Origin: Muscardinus avellanarius
Lineage: Eukaryota > Chordata > Mammalia > Rodentia > Gliridae
DNA: 64,000 bases
Reading direction: 5' to 3'
NCBI GenBank assembly: GCA_963383645.1
Contig: OY726572.1
Span: 22,693,792 to 22,757,791, forward strand
Shown: positions 21,509 to 33,895 of the stretch, piece after piece
How positions within the stretch are numbered: the first letter of the stretch is position 1
Layout of the letters: every line of letters starts with the position of its first letter
Program-made: the position numbers and the translations under genes
Notes under the pieces: generated by a model
The model's input: only the letters and a program-made list of their open reading frames with translations
Database searches by the model: none
What the model was told of the DNA's origin: nothing

Positions 21509-23600
21509 AACATTTGGCTTTGACTAGCTTTGTTTTGCTTTTCTTGACAAAAATAAGATTCTATTAATACCATTCTAAGTCTTGCTTTAAGGATTAAAAA
21601 AAAAAAAACTCAGTATACTGTCACCCTAGTCCTCTCACCCTGTCACTGTGATGCTGCACAGACATGATGCTGCTGCTGCGTAGTCTGGGGTCAAGGCCAG
21701 GGCTTGCAGCCTGGTCTTTGTGGGCAGTGGGCCCCTCCAGTCACAGGAAAGTGTTTGTTCCTCAGACTTTCAGGATGGGTGGATCCTGATTTTTAACAAG
21801 TGCCTTTTACATGCCCAAGGTGAGACAAACAAGAAGCCCCGCATTTCCCTGTGACCGATGGCAGATTTGGGTGCTATCTGAGAGACCAGGAATGTTCTGG
21901 AGCTTCAAAAGAGGTGAGATCACGTTGGGTGACTGAGGCCTGCAAACCAGCCACACAAGGCTCCTGAGGACCAGAGGCTGTGCTGTGTGCTCCCTGGGCC
22001 TACTGACCCCTCCTGTTATAAAGGGAGAGGGAAGCACAGGTGGGGCTCGCCTGGGGGCGTCTGTGTGGTGGCCCCGCAGGAGGTGCAGAGCCCCTGAGTT
22101 GTGCTCCCCAGGTAGGCGGGTTGGGCAAGTGCCTGGAGGACAAGGGTGGAGGTAGGCACACCTGGCCAAAGGCACAGCTGATGTGAAGATGCAGAACTGG
22201 CCATGGCACCAGAACTGGCCTGTTGCTCCAGGGGACTGTTCTAGGGTGAGGCTCAAATGGGAGCTTTGGATCACTGTGGGGTCTTTGGGAGCCTGGGGAG
22301 GGGGTTGTGCTCTTTCTAGAAAGCCACAGGAATCATGGGGGGTTGGGAGGGGAGGCTCAACATGGCAGCACCCAGGAGAAGCCCATGAAGAGAAGGATGA
22401 AAGAAGAGAAGACATGCTCAGAGCTGCTGGGGAAGTGGGGCTCCTGGGAGGAGCGGGAGGAGCAGAGGGGAGGAGGAGGGAGGAGCCACCTCCCTTCTGT
22501 TGGCAGAGCAGTATCCTCAAGAGCATGCTCCAGAGGCTCCTATCCTGGGCTGCAGGTTCGACGGGTAGGCCTCAGGAGAAGCTCAGGAAAGGCCCAGCAG
22601 AGCCCATCTCCCCAGGAGCAGAGCGGGAGGCCAAGAAGAAATGGAACACAGCCCGTGTGAGGTCAAGGTGAGAAACGGCCCTCTGTGGACTTGGTCAGGG
22701 GATGAAGACGGGCAGGGTCTGATGAGAACTCAGCATCAATAGTTTCCCGTAGCCCTGGCCCTGATGTGCTGTGAGCAGTGCAGCTGGATATCTTGGTCTG
22801 GGCTGAAGGGACCCCCGTGGGGAGCAGGTTGGTGCAGGATAGCATCTTTCCCATGCGGCACTGGACCTGCAGTGCTGGCTGCATCCTGGGCCTGGCGTGT
22901 GTACCCAGAGGGAAGCAGCCATGCCCCTGTCTCCCCATCTCTGGAATCCGGTGACTTTGCCAGGCCAAGCTCACATCTGTCCACTTACAGCCGACCTCCC
23001 CCCTCCTCCTCTGCCCCACCAGGCTTGAAGTTGGCCGGCACCAAGCGGCTCCCCCAGAACACCCCTCACCCTGCACCTGGCACTGTGTACACCTGCACAG
23101 GTTTTCCTCCTGCTTAATCTTTCTAGATTTTATTATTTGCGAAGTTTCGCTTTATCTCCCATAGAGATAAGACCTGTGAGGGCAGAGACTATATCATACA
23201 TCTTTTTGGTCTCCCTAGTAACACCCAAAATGGGTTGACTCACAGAAAGCCCAGCATGCACAGAATGGTAGATGAATAAAAAAATGCCTCCCACCCACAC
23301 GTGGGCCCAGGAGCCTTTGAGCAAGTGGGATCTTCCTGGCAGAAGCTGAGAGGGGCTGAGGGAGGGGAGAAGGTTTGTTCTTGGTCTGTGCACAGTATGG
23401 CTAGGACCGGGGATCTGGGTCCCCAAAGAAGAGCATCCTGTTGCTTGCTATTTCAGAAGTCCTCGAGCTGGTGAGATTCCTAGGAGGAACACCCAGGCAC
23501 ACAGGAGCTGGGATCATGCCTGTTAGATTCAGGGCAGCCAAGTTCAAGATATCATGACACCCAAGTTCTCAAATCTGTGTGATCAGTGTGTGTGAGTATG
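21509..23600. other. Intergenic unique sequence, GC-rich in part
   Basis: Long opposed open frames occur at 21807-22526 (-) and 22183-22671 (+), but neither resembles a known protein. Otherwise no feature. Confidence 0.5.
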
Positions 23601-23605
23601 TGTGT

Positions 23606-24452
23606 GTTACTGGGGTTGAACCCAGGTGCGTTCTACCTACGAGCTAGACTCCTAGTCCTACTTTATTTTTTATTTGGAAACAGGGTCTTGCTAAATTGCT
23701 GAGACTGTCCTTGAACCTGTGACCCTCCTATCTTAATCTCTCAAGTACTGGGATTACAGGCTTGCACATCCATGGCCAGATCCCAGTTCTCAAATATTTA
23801 AATGGGGCCAGGGAAAGTTTTATTTTATTTATTTATTTATTTGTGGTACTGGGGATGGAACCCAGGGACATTCTACCTTGGAGCTACACCCCCAGCCCAT
23901 TTTTTATTCTTTATTTTGAAACAGGGTCTCACTGAGTTGCAAAGCCTCACTAAGTTGTAGCTGAGGCTGTCTGCAAACCACGATCCTCGTGTCTCAGCCT
24001 CCCAAATGCTGGGTTTACATTTTTTAAAATAATTTTTTGTGGGTCTGGGGATGGAAACCAGGAGCATTCTATCTCCATGCTACACCCCCAGTTCTATTTT
24101 TTACTCTTTATTTTGAAACAGGGTCTCACTGAGTTGCAGAGAGTCTCAGTAGCGGAGACTGTCCACAAACCGCGATCCTCCCGTCTCGGCCTCCTGAGTG
24201 CTGGGATTACAAGCGTGCACCACCACGCCCGGCTGGAAAGTTTTATTTATTTTTTATTTTTATTTTTATTTTTTGGTGGTACTGGGGTTCCTGGAAGCCC
24301 TTCTACCTCCGGGCTACACTCCCAGATCTATTTTTTATATTTTTATTTGGAAACGGTCTCTTAAGCCAGTGCAGCTGGCTTCGAACCTGCACAATTCTCC
24401 TGTCTCGCCTCCCAAGCACGGGGATTACAAGTGTGCGCCACCACGCCCGGCT
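23606..24452 (-). mobile_element. Array of four SINEs
   Basis: Old SINE 23606-23778, type-1 fragments 23842-24016 and 24040-24234, and type-2 24270-24452. GGAAAGTTTTATTT at 23813 and 24235 flanks the middle pair as a target duplication. Confidence 0.85.
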
Positions 24453-24559
24453 TAAGTTTTTATTTTTATCAAAGCTTAGGGATTTCTTTGTGGATCTACC
24501 ACAAGATAGTTGCTTTCAAAATTTTCAACTATGACCCACATTTAAGAAATACATATTGT

Positions 24560-24830
24560 TAAGCCAGATATGGTGGCACACTCTTGGAATCTCAGTAATT
24601 GGGAGCTTTGACAGGATCTCAGGTTTGTGGCTAGCCTTAGCTACTTAGTGAGGCCTGCAACTTAATGAGACCTTGTTTCAAAATGAAGTATAAAAATAGG
24701 GCTGGGATGTAGCTCAGATGCATAATGTCTCTGGATTCAATCCCCAGGACCAAAAGAAAGAAAGAAGAAAGGAAAGAAAGAAGAAAAGGAAGGAAGATTA
24801 TATATATATATATATATATGTATCATTACA
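24560..24830 (+). mobile_element. B1-dID SINE with (GAAA)n and (TA)n tail
   Basis: SINE 24560-24750, GA-rich tail 24754-24797, then (TA)n 24798-24820. Confidence 0.85.
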
Positions 24831-25274
24831 CATAGCTAAGAGAAGTTTCCACAGTACATTGCTTATAATTATCATATTCAACAATCTCAGATATTTTGTA
24901 GTATTTTTCATTTTAGAAGGGCTAATCATTCACCAAATTAAATTCAGTGAATTGTATCCTTAAATTTGAAGAATCCTTTTCCAAGGCCAATCCTGCTTTA
25001 ATCCATATGGGCTTTGAGCCAGAGCCCTGGTCTAGCGCCCCTTGTGGAATGGTGGGAAGCAGCAACTGTTAGTTTTGGAGTCACCTAGGAGAATTCTGAA
25101 CAAGGCGCACACTTCCATTGCTTAAAGGTGTAGATTCACCCTTCTGTGTCTTTCTCATGCCTACTGATTGTTGCTAAAATCTGGAATGGAGTATCTTTGC
25201 TTCTTTAGGACTCACCTCCTTAAACACACTTTATAGTAAAAAAAAAAAATTAGAGAACAAAAGATTATATATTG

Positions 25275-25373
25275 GGCGTGGTGGTGTATTCCTGTAATCC
25301 CAATACTGGGTAGGCTAAGACAGGAGAATTGCAGGTTTAAGACCAGCCTCATCGAGACTCTGTTTCAAAATTT

Positions 25374-25438
<65 letters not shown>

Positions 25439-25490
25439 GCTATGGATGTATGTAGCTCAGGCTGTTGGGTTCATTCCCTAGTACAAAAAA
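25275..25490 (+). mobile_element. B1-dID SINE with a (TA)n in its linker
   Basis: B1 half, then an A-run and (TA)n (25374-25430), then an ID half ending GTACAAAAAAAT. Confidence 0.85.
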
Positions 25491-25767
25491 ATTTTAAGTT
25501 CATAGACAATTGCCAGAGTTCCTTTTGACTTTGGATGACAGCTTTCCCCCCGTGTTCCCAGCAGTTCCTAGACGCACAGCTAGTAGGTGCCCGCAAAGCT
25601 CACACACGTGAAGCAAGCACCACAGGGCCTGGCAAGAATGCCCAAGAAATGATGTCCCCCACTGCTCCCCAGATGCCGAGAATTCCTTGACGCACTGATG
25701 GGGCTCAGAGACCCTGCCAGTTCAGTCTGTCCATACAAGTGCCTCTCAGAGATCAAAAATGTTTTTA

Positions 25768-26370
25768 GCTGGGCTGATGGCGCATGCTTGTAATCCCAGT
25801 AATTAGGAGGCTGAGACAGGAGGATCTCAGGTTCAGCCTGAGTTACTTTGGCCCTCCTTAACTTAGTGAGACCTTGTTTCAAAATAAAAATAATCCCAGC
25901 ATTAGGAGGATGAGACAGGAGAATTGCGGTTCGACAAGGACAGCTTCAGCTAGTGAGGCCCTTTGCAACTCAGTGAGACCCGGTTTCAAAATAAAGAATA
26001 AAAAATACGGCTGGGGGTGTAGCCTGGATGTAGAATGCCCCTAGGTTCCATCCCCAGTACCGAAAAAAATAAAAAGCCAGTTGTGGTGACGTACTCTTGT
26101 AATCCCAGTATTCGGGAGGCTGAGACAGGAGGATCTCACAGGTTCAAAGCTAGCCTTAGCTCCTTAGTGAGGCTCTCTGCAACTTAGTGACAACCTGTTT
26201 CCAAATAGAAAATAGGTCTGGGAGTATAGCCGGAGGTAGAAAGACTCTGGGTTCCATCCCTAGGACCACACAAAATGAATAAATAAATGAATAAAATTTT
26301 AAAAAATAATAGATTGGGAGTATACTTAGAAGGTAGAATGCCTCTGGGTTCAATCCTCAGTACCACAAAT
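25768..26370 (+). mobile_element. Tandem of B1-dID SINEs
   Basis: A B1 half (25768-25888), full SINEs at 25890-26068 and 26075-26272, and an extra ID half at 26310-26367. Confidence 0.85.
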
Positions 26371-27570
26371 AATAACGTTTTTAAAGAAAAGAGATTAGGT
26401 CAGGAAAGAGATTAGAGGATGTGGTGGCCAGTCAGAGCAGCAGTCAGAGGCAGGACTGAGCACACGAATGCAGAACCAGGTTGCCCTTGCCTCCGCCCTG
26501 CTCCAGCCTGCCTGAGCATGAGCCGGAACCTGTGGATGCTCATTCCGCACCAGCAGGCTCGGCGATGCTCCTCAAAGCCGCGGGTGGCACCAGCTGGGAG
26601 GACGCCTGACACCCTAATGGTGGCACAGCCGCTCTGGGTCTCTCACTGACCTCATGGGCAGTCAAGTGGCCAGGTGCCTGGGAGTGTCTGTGCTCAGATG
26701 ACCTGGGCCATAAGCACATTTTCTTCTTCCTTTTCTCCCAGGCCCTGGGACTAGCCATTGTCCAACAGGGCTAGTGTGGTGGTGCCCACGCCCTCTGGCC
26801 CAGCCCAAGGTCCATGCGTGGTCCTGAGGCTGAGGCTAAGCTTTGGCAGGGCTCCTTTCATGTCACCACATCACCTTCTGCTGAGCAGCTGAGAAAGGAT
26901 GATGACATCCTAGGATGGGGGAATTTATGAGGAACGGGGCTGCCCGCTTGGGCTTTGCTTTCAACTCAAGACAAGAAAACTTATAACCATGGCTTTAAAA
27001 ATATGAACAAATGTCCAGGTCAGCCAAGGCAGCAAGATCTGGGTAGGGGAAAGGGAGCCAGCATGGGACTCCCAGCTGGATCCTGGGAAGTTTTGCTCTC
27101 AGGCCGCGGTCTCCGGGGTGGCTGCAAGTCAAGGGGGATTTAAACATACTTGGAGGGGAGGGAGGAAACTTTGATCCTCAAGGGTATTTCATTTCTCAGA
27201 CTTCCAGTTGCAGCCTGGTCTGCCCAGCTTAGACCCAGCCCCAAAGGAAATTGCTGATGGTGTCCAGCTCAGTCCCACGCCTCACCTCTCTGGCTTGCAT
27301 CTCTCAATTCAACATGCAGACAATAAAAGTGTTGTGCGCACGTCGGCCCTACACCTCTAGCCTCCCATGGGTTTGGAGGCGGGGGTAAGGGGGTGCACCG
27401 CACAATTTGGTGGCACTCCCGAGACACGGTGGGAGCGTGTTTCTGACTCAGAACTTGCATTCGGGGTGGCTTTATAGTTTACAGTTGTCACAAAGTACTT
27501 CTACCTGCTGGGCTTTTTTTTCCTTCTGCCCAATGTCAATATTATATTTATCATTTACCACTGCCTTCTT
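26371..27570. other. PLB1 upstream flank
   Basis: Single-copy sequence immediately upstream of the promoter with no recognised repeat. Confidence 0.5.
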
Positions 27571-27660
27571 TCAAAGGTGAACACGGTAAAATTTATGAGA
27601 GGTGCACTATCATATCTCAGGAGTATAAAAGCAGGAGGAGGCGTGCTAGCCCATTCGTCT
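27571..27660 (+). promoter_or_regulatory. PLB1: PLB1 core promoter: TATA box and possible HNF4-type site
   Basis: A clean TATAAAA lies at 27624-27630, 82 bases upstream of the PLB1 start codon, which places transcription start near 27655 and gives a 5' UTR of roughly 55-60 nt with no upstream ATG. TCAAAGGTGA at 27571-27580 resembles the nuclear-receptor half of an HNF4/COUP direct-repeat site, and AT-rich TTTAT/TTTAC words just upstream (27547-27558) resemble CDX-type sites. Both classes are known in intestinal enterocyte promoters, where PLB1 is expressed; that link is inference. There is no CpG island here, as expected for a tissue-restricted TATA promoter. Confidence 0.7.
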
Positions 27661-27711
27661 GCGGAAGGAAGCCGTTTGCCCAGAGGCCTGAGACGCTGGG
27701 AGTACTCTGGC

Positions 27712-27769
27712 ATGGGGCTGCATCCAGGTGCTTTTCTCATGGGGCTGCTGCTGCTGCTGCTAAGCCAGG
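27712..27769 (+). CDS. PLB1: PLB1 coding exon 1 (signal peptide)
   Basis: This exon encodes the start of phospholipase B1, a GDSL-family phospholipase/lysophospholipase and retinyl-ester hydrolase anchored in the intestinal brush border. It reads MGLHPGAFLMGLLLLLLSQ plus one base of the next codon, a typical secretory signal peptide with a Leu-rich core, closely matching the N-terminus of mammalian PLB1. The ATG has G at -3 and G at +4, a good Kozak context, and lies 82 bases after the start of a TATA box. The donor is CAG-G|GTAAGT at 27770 (phase 1). The codon left open is completed as Gly by exon 2 at 53209, so intron 1 is about 25.4 kb. The start was chosen because it is the first ATG after the TATA box and opens the signal peptide. 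Identification as PLB1 rests on the joint match of all six exons. Confidence 0.88.
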
Positions 27770-28269
27770 GTAAGTGCCTTTTTGCTCAGAGACACCGATG
27801 CTTTGACCCTGCTGGGTCCTCTAGTGCTTAGGCCAGGAGGTTAGGGGCACAATGCCCTTTCGATGGAGCACAACACAAAATGAACAGTTTAAACACAAGA
27901 AGACTGGCTGGCCTCTTGCCAGATAGGAGGTGGAGGTGACTGAAGGTATATAAGTATCCCAAAGGCTGTGGGATGAGGGGCAGGGCTTGGGAGAGGTGAG
28001 GAACACCATGCACTACGATACCGTGGTGGGGAAGGCCACAGGTGGAGAGTCACAAAGAGGCACATTCTAGATCCTTGTGCTGTGTGGCCCTGGGCAAACT
28101 CTACCTCCTGGACATTGATGGTTTCCATCTTTGAAATGGAGATACTAAGCGGGAGCATTGTAGGTTCAAGCATGGTAGGTTTGAGGCCAGCCTCAGCAAC
28201 TTCGACATTGTTTCAAAATTAAAAGTAGAACTGGAAGTATATTGTGTGTGGGTGTGCGCATGTGTGTGT

Positions 28270-28475
28270 GTTGTGGTACTGGGGATGGAACCCAGGGGAA
28301 CTGTACCTCTGAGCTACACTCCCAGCCCTACTTTTTAGTCATTTTATTTTTGAAACAAGGTCTCACTGAGTTGCAAAGGGCCTCACTAGCTGAGGCTGTC
28401 CGTGAACTGTGATCCTCTCTGGTCTCAGCCTCCCCATATGCTGGGATTACAAGCGTGCACCACCACGTCCGGCTC
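28270..28475 (-). mobile_element. B1-dID SINE (type 1)
   Basis: TGTGGTACTGGGGATGGAACCC ... GCGTGCACCACCACGTCCGGC; about 500 bases downstream of PLB1 exon 1. A B1 fragment (+) is at 28150-28235. Confidence 0.88.
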
Positions 28476-28499
28476 AATCTCCAGTATGTTCAATCTCCA

Positions 28500-29640
28500 G
28501 TATGAAAAAAAAAGATGTGATTATTCTGATGATAAATTCTAAAGGACTGCCCACATTCTGTGGTTCTATGGAGCAGCTTACTGAGCCTTGATTGAACTGT
28601 GTGGGGCTGTCAGCTGGGCTCTGATTCATCCTGAGGCTACAGCTCATGAGCTCTCCTCCCCTCCTCCCATCCCTGGTTCTCCCTTGGTTGGGGAAGGCAG
28701 AATCTTTGAACTGAAAGGGCCATGAGCATGGTCTCTCTCCCTTTCCAGATGAGAGGCCTGGGCTTGGGGCAGGAAGGCAGTTGCCCTTAAGCCTCCAGAG
28801 GTAAAGGAGGTTCAGGGCATGGGCCTGATCTTCCTGGGATCCTCCCCCAAGTTCTCTGCTCAGCTGGGGCAAGCCAGCCCCCTCAAGGAGCCTCAGGAGG
28901 ATGAGAGTGCCTGCCATGTTTACCTTATATGGTGTTTTGGTTTTCTAATTACTAAGGAAGCCAAGGAGTTTCCTCATGTTTATTGATCATTTGAGTTTCT
29001 CTTTCCCTCAAGCCTCTTCCCCATTTTTCTATAAATGAATCTCTTCCCACGGATTTTTAGGAGTTCCCCGCGTCTGCTGCGCACGGGCTCTTTGGTGGCA
29101 ATATGTTCTCCCAGTCCAAAGCTTGTCCTTCTGTGCTCTCTATGGAGCCTTTATCTGTGGTGAGCAAAATTCTCAATTTTGTGGAAGTCAGTGGAGACCA
29201 CCCAGATGAGAATGAACAGAGTCTGTTCTTTCAGAGCTTGCTAGAGCGAGCCATGACACACCTCAGGCAGAGACCTAAAGGTGGGCAGGGGAATGGAGCT
29301 TTCTGGTAGAAAAAGGGAAGGCTCTGGGTTTGCTCTGATTGTAGGCTATTGGCCCAGGGAAGCCGAGACAAGCTAAGGAAGAGCCAGGCATCTTAAGGGA
29401 TTCACTTGAGGAGTGGATTTGGCTTTCTCTGCCCGGACCCGAGTTGGAAACAGGAACACAAAAATAGAGAATATGGCAGTTGTTAATCAAGTCCTGACCA
29501 TCTGGGCCGATGGCCACAGATTGTAAGTCAGAATTCTAATATACACGGCTTAGCTGTTGTTGCTTGTATATGCTGTCTCTATTCCAAAGTATATGCATTT
29601 TTAATCTTTTTTATTATCTGTGCTCTGTGTGTCTTATTTA
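28500..29640. other. Intron 1 unique sequence
   Basis: No exon or repeat recognised; 28600-28920 is moderately GC-rich. Confidence 0.5.
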
Positions 29641-29854
29641 AGAACTCCGTCTCTTTCTTCGAGATTATGAAGAGCTCCTATATTTCTTTCTAAAAACTTA
29701 ATACAGTCACTGTTCTCGGGTCAATTCCAATACATCTGCAACTGACGTTTGTGAACCGTGTAAGAGAGGAACCCAATTTTACGTGTTTTTTTCTCATACA
29801 TATACCCAATTGTTTCCTCTCCATTTATTAAAAAGCAAATAGTTTCCCACCACT

Positions 29855-29950
29855 TTTTTGTGGGGTGGGGTAGGGTTCTGAGACTGAATTCAGGGCATCG
29901 TGTGCACAAGACAAATGCTCTATCGCCGAGCTTTGCCTTCATCCCTCTCC
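29855..29950 (-). mobile_element. ID element (old)
   Basis: GGGTTCTGAGACTGAATTCAGGGC ... CTCTATCGCCGAGCTTTGC. Confidence 0.6.
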
Positions 29951-30739
29951 CACTGGTCTGAAAAGCCACCTCTGATCACAGATGAAGTTCACGCCTGCTT
30001 CCAAGTGGTCTAGAGCCCTCTTTTGCTTGGTTCATCCATTTGTGTATCCCTGTGCTAATGCAGGCATTGTCTTAACTCTACAGTTTTATAGTAAGTTCTG
30101 CTACTTGACACCAGAAGTCTATTTCTCTTTCTTGTTTAAAAGTGTCTTGGCTCTGACTTTTCATATCAATTTGACTATAAAGCTACCAAGTAAACATGTT
30201 GGGATTTTGATAAATATTGCATTGAACTCTATGAATCAAGTTGAAAATATATATCTTTATAATATTGAGTTTTGAAAACCATGGCTATGTATTTAGATCT
30301 TCTGTGATGACTTCGTTTTCTCTTTTGAGGTACTGTACATATTTTGTTCGTTGTATTTCTAGGCCTATATTTTTTGTTGTATAGCAAATAGATTCTTAAA
30401 TTTTTCTTTTGAAAATGTTTATTTTAGATATATAGAAATACTGATTTTACATGTTGATTTTTTAAAAAAAAGATTCAACTAAATTCTTTCAAATTTTAAT
30501 TGATCTACCTATTCTCTGAGATCTTCTGGATATGATATCTTTCTGATAATAATGGTTTTGTCTTCTCCTTTTCAACCTATCTGCCTCTTATTTCTTTTTT
30601 GTACCTTACTGTGCTGACTGGTACCTGGTCTACAATTTTCATGGATGAAATGGTTGTAGGTATTTTTATATTATTTCCAAGTTTAAAGGAATGTGTTTCT
30701 CACCAGTAAGTATTGTGTTCATGTAGGATGTTTTTGTAG

Positions 30740-30905
30740 ATATGGTTTGAGTATTCCTAATCTGAAAAATCCAAAGTCTGAAATGCTCCAAAATTTTTGT
30801 GAGCAAAGAAACATCTTAGATTTTGAAGCATTTCTGGAAACTGACACCTGAAACATTTCTGGCCTCAGGCATTTCAGATAAGAAATACTCAACCTGTACT
30901 CCTGT
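30740..30905. mobile_element. Ancient DNA-transposon-like fragment
   Basis: TTGAGTATTCCTAATCTGAAAAAT ... TCAGATAAGAAATACTCAACCTGTA has inverted end similarity (GAGTATTCCTAATCTGAAA against TTTCAGATAAGAAATACTC), as in MER/Tigger-type non-autonomous elements. Confidence 0.5.
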
Positions 30906-31684
30906 GAGACTGAGGCAGTTCGACTTTATTCTTGATTTGCAAAGACACTTCTTTTTCAAAATCTGAAGTGGATGTGGAATTATATCTACTCCTTCAGCAT
31001 TTATTGAGAGGATTTGTGATTTACTCCTTTAATGTGATAATGTGGGGAATTACATGACTTTTTATTAATTTTCAGTCCTTGCTTATTATTTTCATTAGAA
31101 ACTACATGTTTCATTTGTTTGTCCTGCATTTGCAAACTCTTTAAGTCTAGAGTTGTGCTTTAGCCTCTTTCGCTTGAACTTCATGGCACAAACTACTCCA
31201 GGCTAGCTTCACATTTCTTCTGCCCCACCCCTGGATTAACTTTTTTCTTCAAAGTGCTAGTTGGTAAGGGATGTTACTTAGGAACCCATCCATGCCTGGG
31301 TGCTAGGGACGTCCATTGTGGCTGGAGTGTTACTATGTCTAGAACCTTTTGGTGACAGCTCAGAAATATAAGTTTCTTTAAAAAAAAGCCAGTGAATTTA
31401 TACATATATTTTTAATTTTAGTTAGAACTGGGCTATTTTATTTCCACCCCCTACTTTATATTGTTATCCTTCCCCAGTGCAAATCAGAGTTATGAAATGT
31501 GTTGATGAATTTATTCATAGCTATATTCTACAATCCATACATTATAATATTGGAGTTGCAATTAAAATATCTCCACCAAGAAATGAAGTTCAAAATTCTT
31601 TTGCTATACTTTTTCCCTTACAATAATGGGCATATAATCTGAATCAATATATCAATTAAAATATTATGTTCAAAATCACTTAGG

Positions 31685-31895
31685 TTAAGCCATGCATGGT
31701 GGCATATGCCTGTAATCCTAGCACTTGAGAGGCTCAGATAGGAGGACCACAGGTTTGAGGCCAGACTCAGTAATTTAGTAAGAGTCTCAGCAACTTAGTG
31801 AGACTGTTTCAAAATAAAAAAAATAAAATAAAGCTGAGGTATAGCTCGGATACAGAATGCCCCTGGATTAAATCCCTATTGCTGCACACACACAA
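31685..31895 (+). mobile_element. B1-dID SINE
   Basis: AAGCCATGCATGGTGGCATATGCC ... TGGATTAAATCCCTATTGC. Confidence 0.85.
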
Positions 31896-32129
31896 AAAGA
31901 TTCACTTGGATTCAGTCCTTTATTTCTTTTGTTCCCTTTGTGCTGTGGTCATATGATTGACAAGTTAAGCTTGTCTGTTTAGTTTAGGGTTTCCTGTTGA
32001 TTTTACCTTAGTTCTGGTTCCACAGTTAAACCATGTGAAAAGATGCACACAGAGAGTTTCTGTCCCCTTCTTTAGACTTTCCATTCCAGTTCTATCTTGT
32101 AGGTAACCAGTTTCATTGGTTTCATATCC

Positions 32130-32500
32130 TTTGCTTTTTAAAATACACTCTTAATTTTTCTTAAGAGATAATCTACTGTACACTTTTTGCATCTTGATTT
32201 TTTTCTCTTAACTTTAGGTCCCAAAGTCATGTCTTGGAAGTTCAGAAATTTTCATAGTTTTTGCAGCTGCAGATATTCCACGAGGTGCCTTTGCTATGCC
32301 TCTAGCCTACCCACACGGGCGTTTAGGTTTCTCTAATATTTTGCTATTACAAATACTGCTGACATGGACAATCGTATACATATGTCTCTTTCACGTTGTT
32401 GGACATAGAGTTCAGCATAAATTCCTAGAACTGGGATTTCTGGGTCACAAGGTAAACAAGTATAGTTTTGTTAGATATTACTAAATTTTCCTCTGTAAGC
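32130..32500 (-). mobile_element. L1M 3'-region fragment
   Basis: TTTTGCTATTACAAATACTGCTGACATGGAC and TAAATTCCTAGAACTGGGATTTCTGGGTCACAAGG are the familiar antisense of the L1M 3' end. Confidence 0.65.
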
Positions 32501-32604
32501 ATTCTATCTTTTTGCATCCCCACCTTTTGTGTGTGTATATATACATATATAATATATACACATATATGTATGTATTTATGAAACTGACTTTTTTCCTTCC
32601 TTTC

Positions 32605-33317
32605 TTTTTCTATGGCATTGGGTATTGAATCCAGGGCCCTCCCGCCTTTCCTCTCCCTCCCTCCCTCCCTCCCTTCTTCCCTTCCTTCCTTTCTCTCTTG
32701 CTCTCACTCTTTCTTTTCTCTCTCTTTCTGTGATCCTGGTAATTAAACCACTGAGCTATACCCCCAGCCCTCTTTATTTTTTTTAACTTTTAAAGCAGGC
32801 TCTGTTTAAGTTACTGCACAATAGCCTTGAAGCTATGATCCTTCTTTCTCAGCCTCCTAAGTGCTGGCGTTCACCACTGCACCCTCCTGAAAGTGCCTCT
32901 CTTTCTACAGCTACGCCCCCAGTCCTATTTTTTTAGTCTTTTCAATTTTGAAACAGGGTCTCACTGAGTCATGAAGGGTCTCACTGTCCATAAATTGCAA
33001 TCCTCTGTTCTCAGCTTCCTGAATGCTGGGATTACAAGCGTGTACCATCACACCTGGCTATTTTAAGTAAATTACTGTGTTTTTGGCGTAAAACTATATA
33101 TGATTTCTTTTACTATCTCTTCAATGTTTGCATCTTCTATAGTCATGCTCCCCTTTTTATTACTAGTTAATTGTGACATTTTCCTCTTTATTTCCTTCTT
33201 TCTTGCTTTCTTTTTTTCTTTTTTCTTTTTGGTTGGGGACAGGTGCTGGGGACTGAATCCAGAATCTTGTGCTTGCTAAATATGTGCTTTACCACTGAGC
33301 TACATCCCCAACCCTCT
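32605..33317 (-). mobile_element. SINE cluster with pyrimidine tract and ID element
   Basis: Old SINE with an expanded CCTT/CTCT tract (32605-32895), another SINE (32905-33060), and an ID element (33230-33317) with GATGTAGCTCAGTGGTAAAGC on the minus strand. Confidence 0.75.
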
Positions 33318-33721
33318 TTTTTCTGATTCTTTTTAGAATTTTGTCGACTGTTGATATTTTCAAATAACTAATTTTTTATTTTGTTGGTCTTCTATGTCAT
33401 AGCTATGTTTTGCCACATAGCAAAGTGCACAAAATCTTGGTGTTTTATAGTAGCCCCATTCTATTTACTCACAATCTGCTGAATCTGCACTTTGCAAAGA
33501 CCCCCAGCAGGGACACCTTGTTTGCACATAGAGTCCTCTGGGATTGACTTGGAGGCTCTCAAATGAAATGTCTGGGGACATGGTATTGTAAACTGGGGTC
33601 TCGGTGTTCCTCCACATTGCCTGCCTTTCTATGTGGGCAGCCCGAACTCTTTTACATGGTTCCTCAAGGCCTAAAAGAACAAATTGAAGCCATGAGGTGG
33701 ACTTCTTTTTCTCCTCCTCCA

Positions 33722-33895
33722 TGTGGTACTAGAGATTGAACTCAGGCAGGTTCTACCTCTGATCTATTTCCCCAGCCTTCTATTTTATTTCTTATTTTGA
33801 AACAGGGTCTCACTGCTGGCCTCAAACCAGTAAACCTCCAGTCTTAGCCTCCCAAGTACTGGGACTGTAGGAGTGCACCACCCTGCCCAGCTGCC
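33722..33895 (-). mobile_element. B1-dID SINE (old)
   Basis: GTGGTACTAGAGATTGAACTCAGG ... GTGCACCACCCTGCCCAGCT. Confidence 0.8.

Larger units (their letters stand above)
29640..31150 (-). mobile_element. Old LINE-1 (L1M type), interrupted
   Basis: Matches the antisense of L1 ORF2, e.g. CCCAATTGTTTC..CCATTTATTAAA (29808-29833), TTAACTCTACAGTTTTATAGTA (30073), and TGTTGGGATTTTGATAAATATTGCATTGAA (30198). An ID element (29855-29950) and a possible DNA-transposon fragment (30740-30905) interrupt it. Confidence 0.7.

Noticed and set aside
21807..22526. 239-codon minus strand open frame, the longest unique-sequence frame
   Set aside because: No recognisable domain or family; the opposing strand is also open (22183-22671) in GC-rich sequence, which argues for chance. 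A conservation test in related rodents would settle it.
9008..25430. Direct-repeat arrays considered as CRISPR-like
   Set aside because: This is mammalian nuclear DNA; the arrays are microsatellites, minisatellites and SINE clusters without regular spacers.
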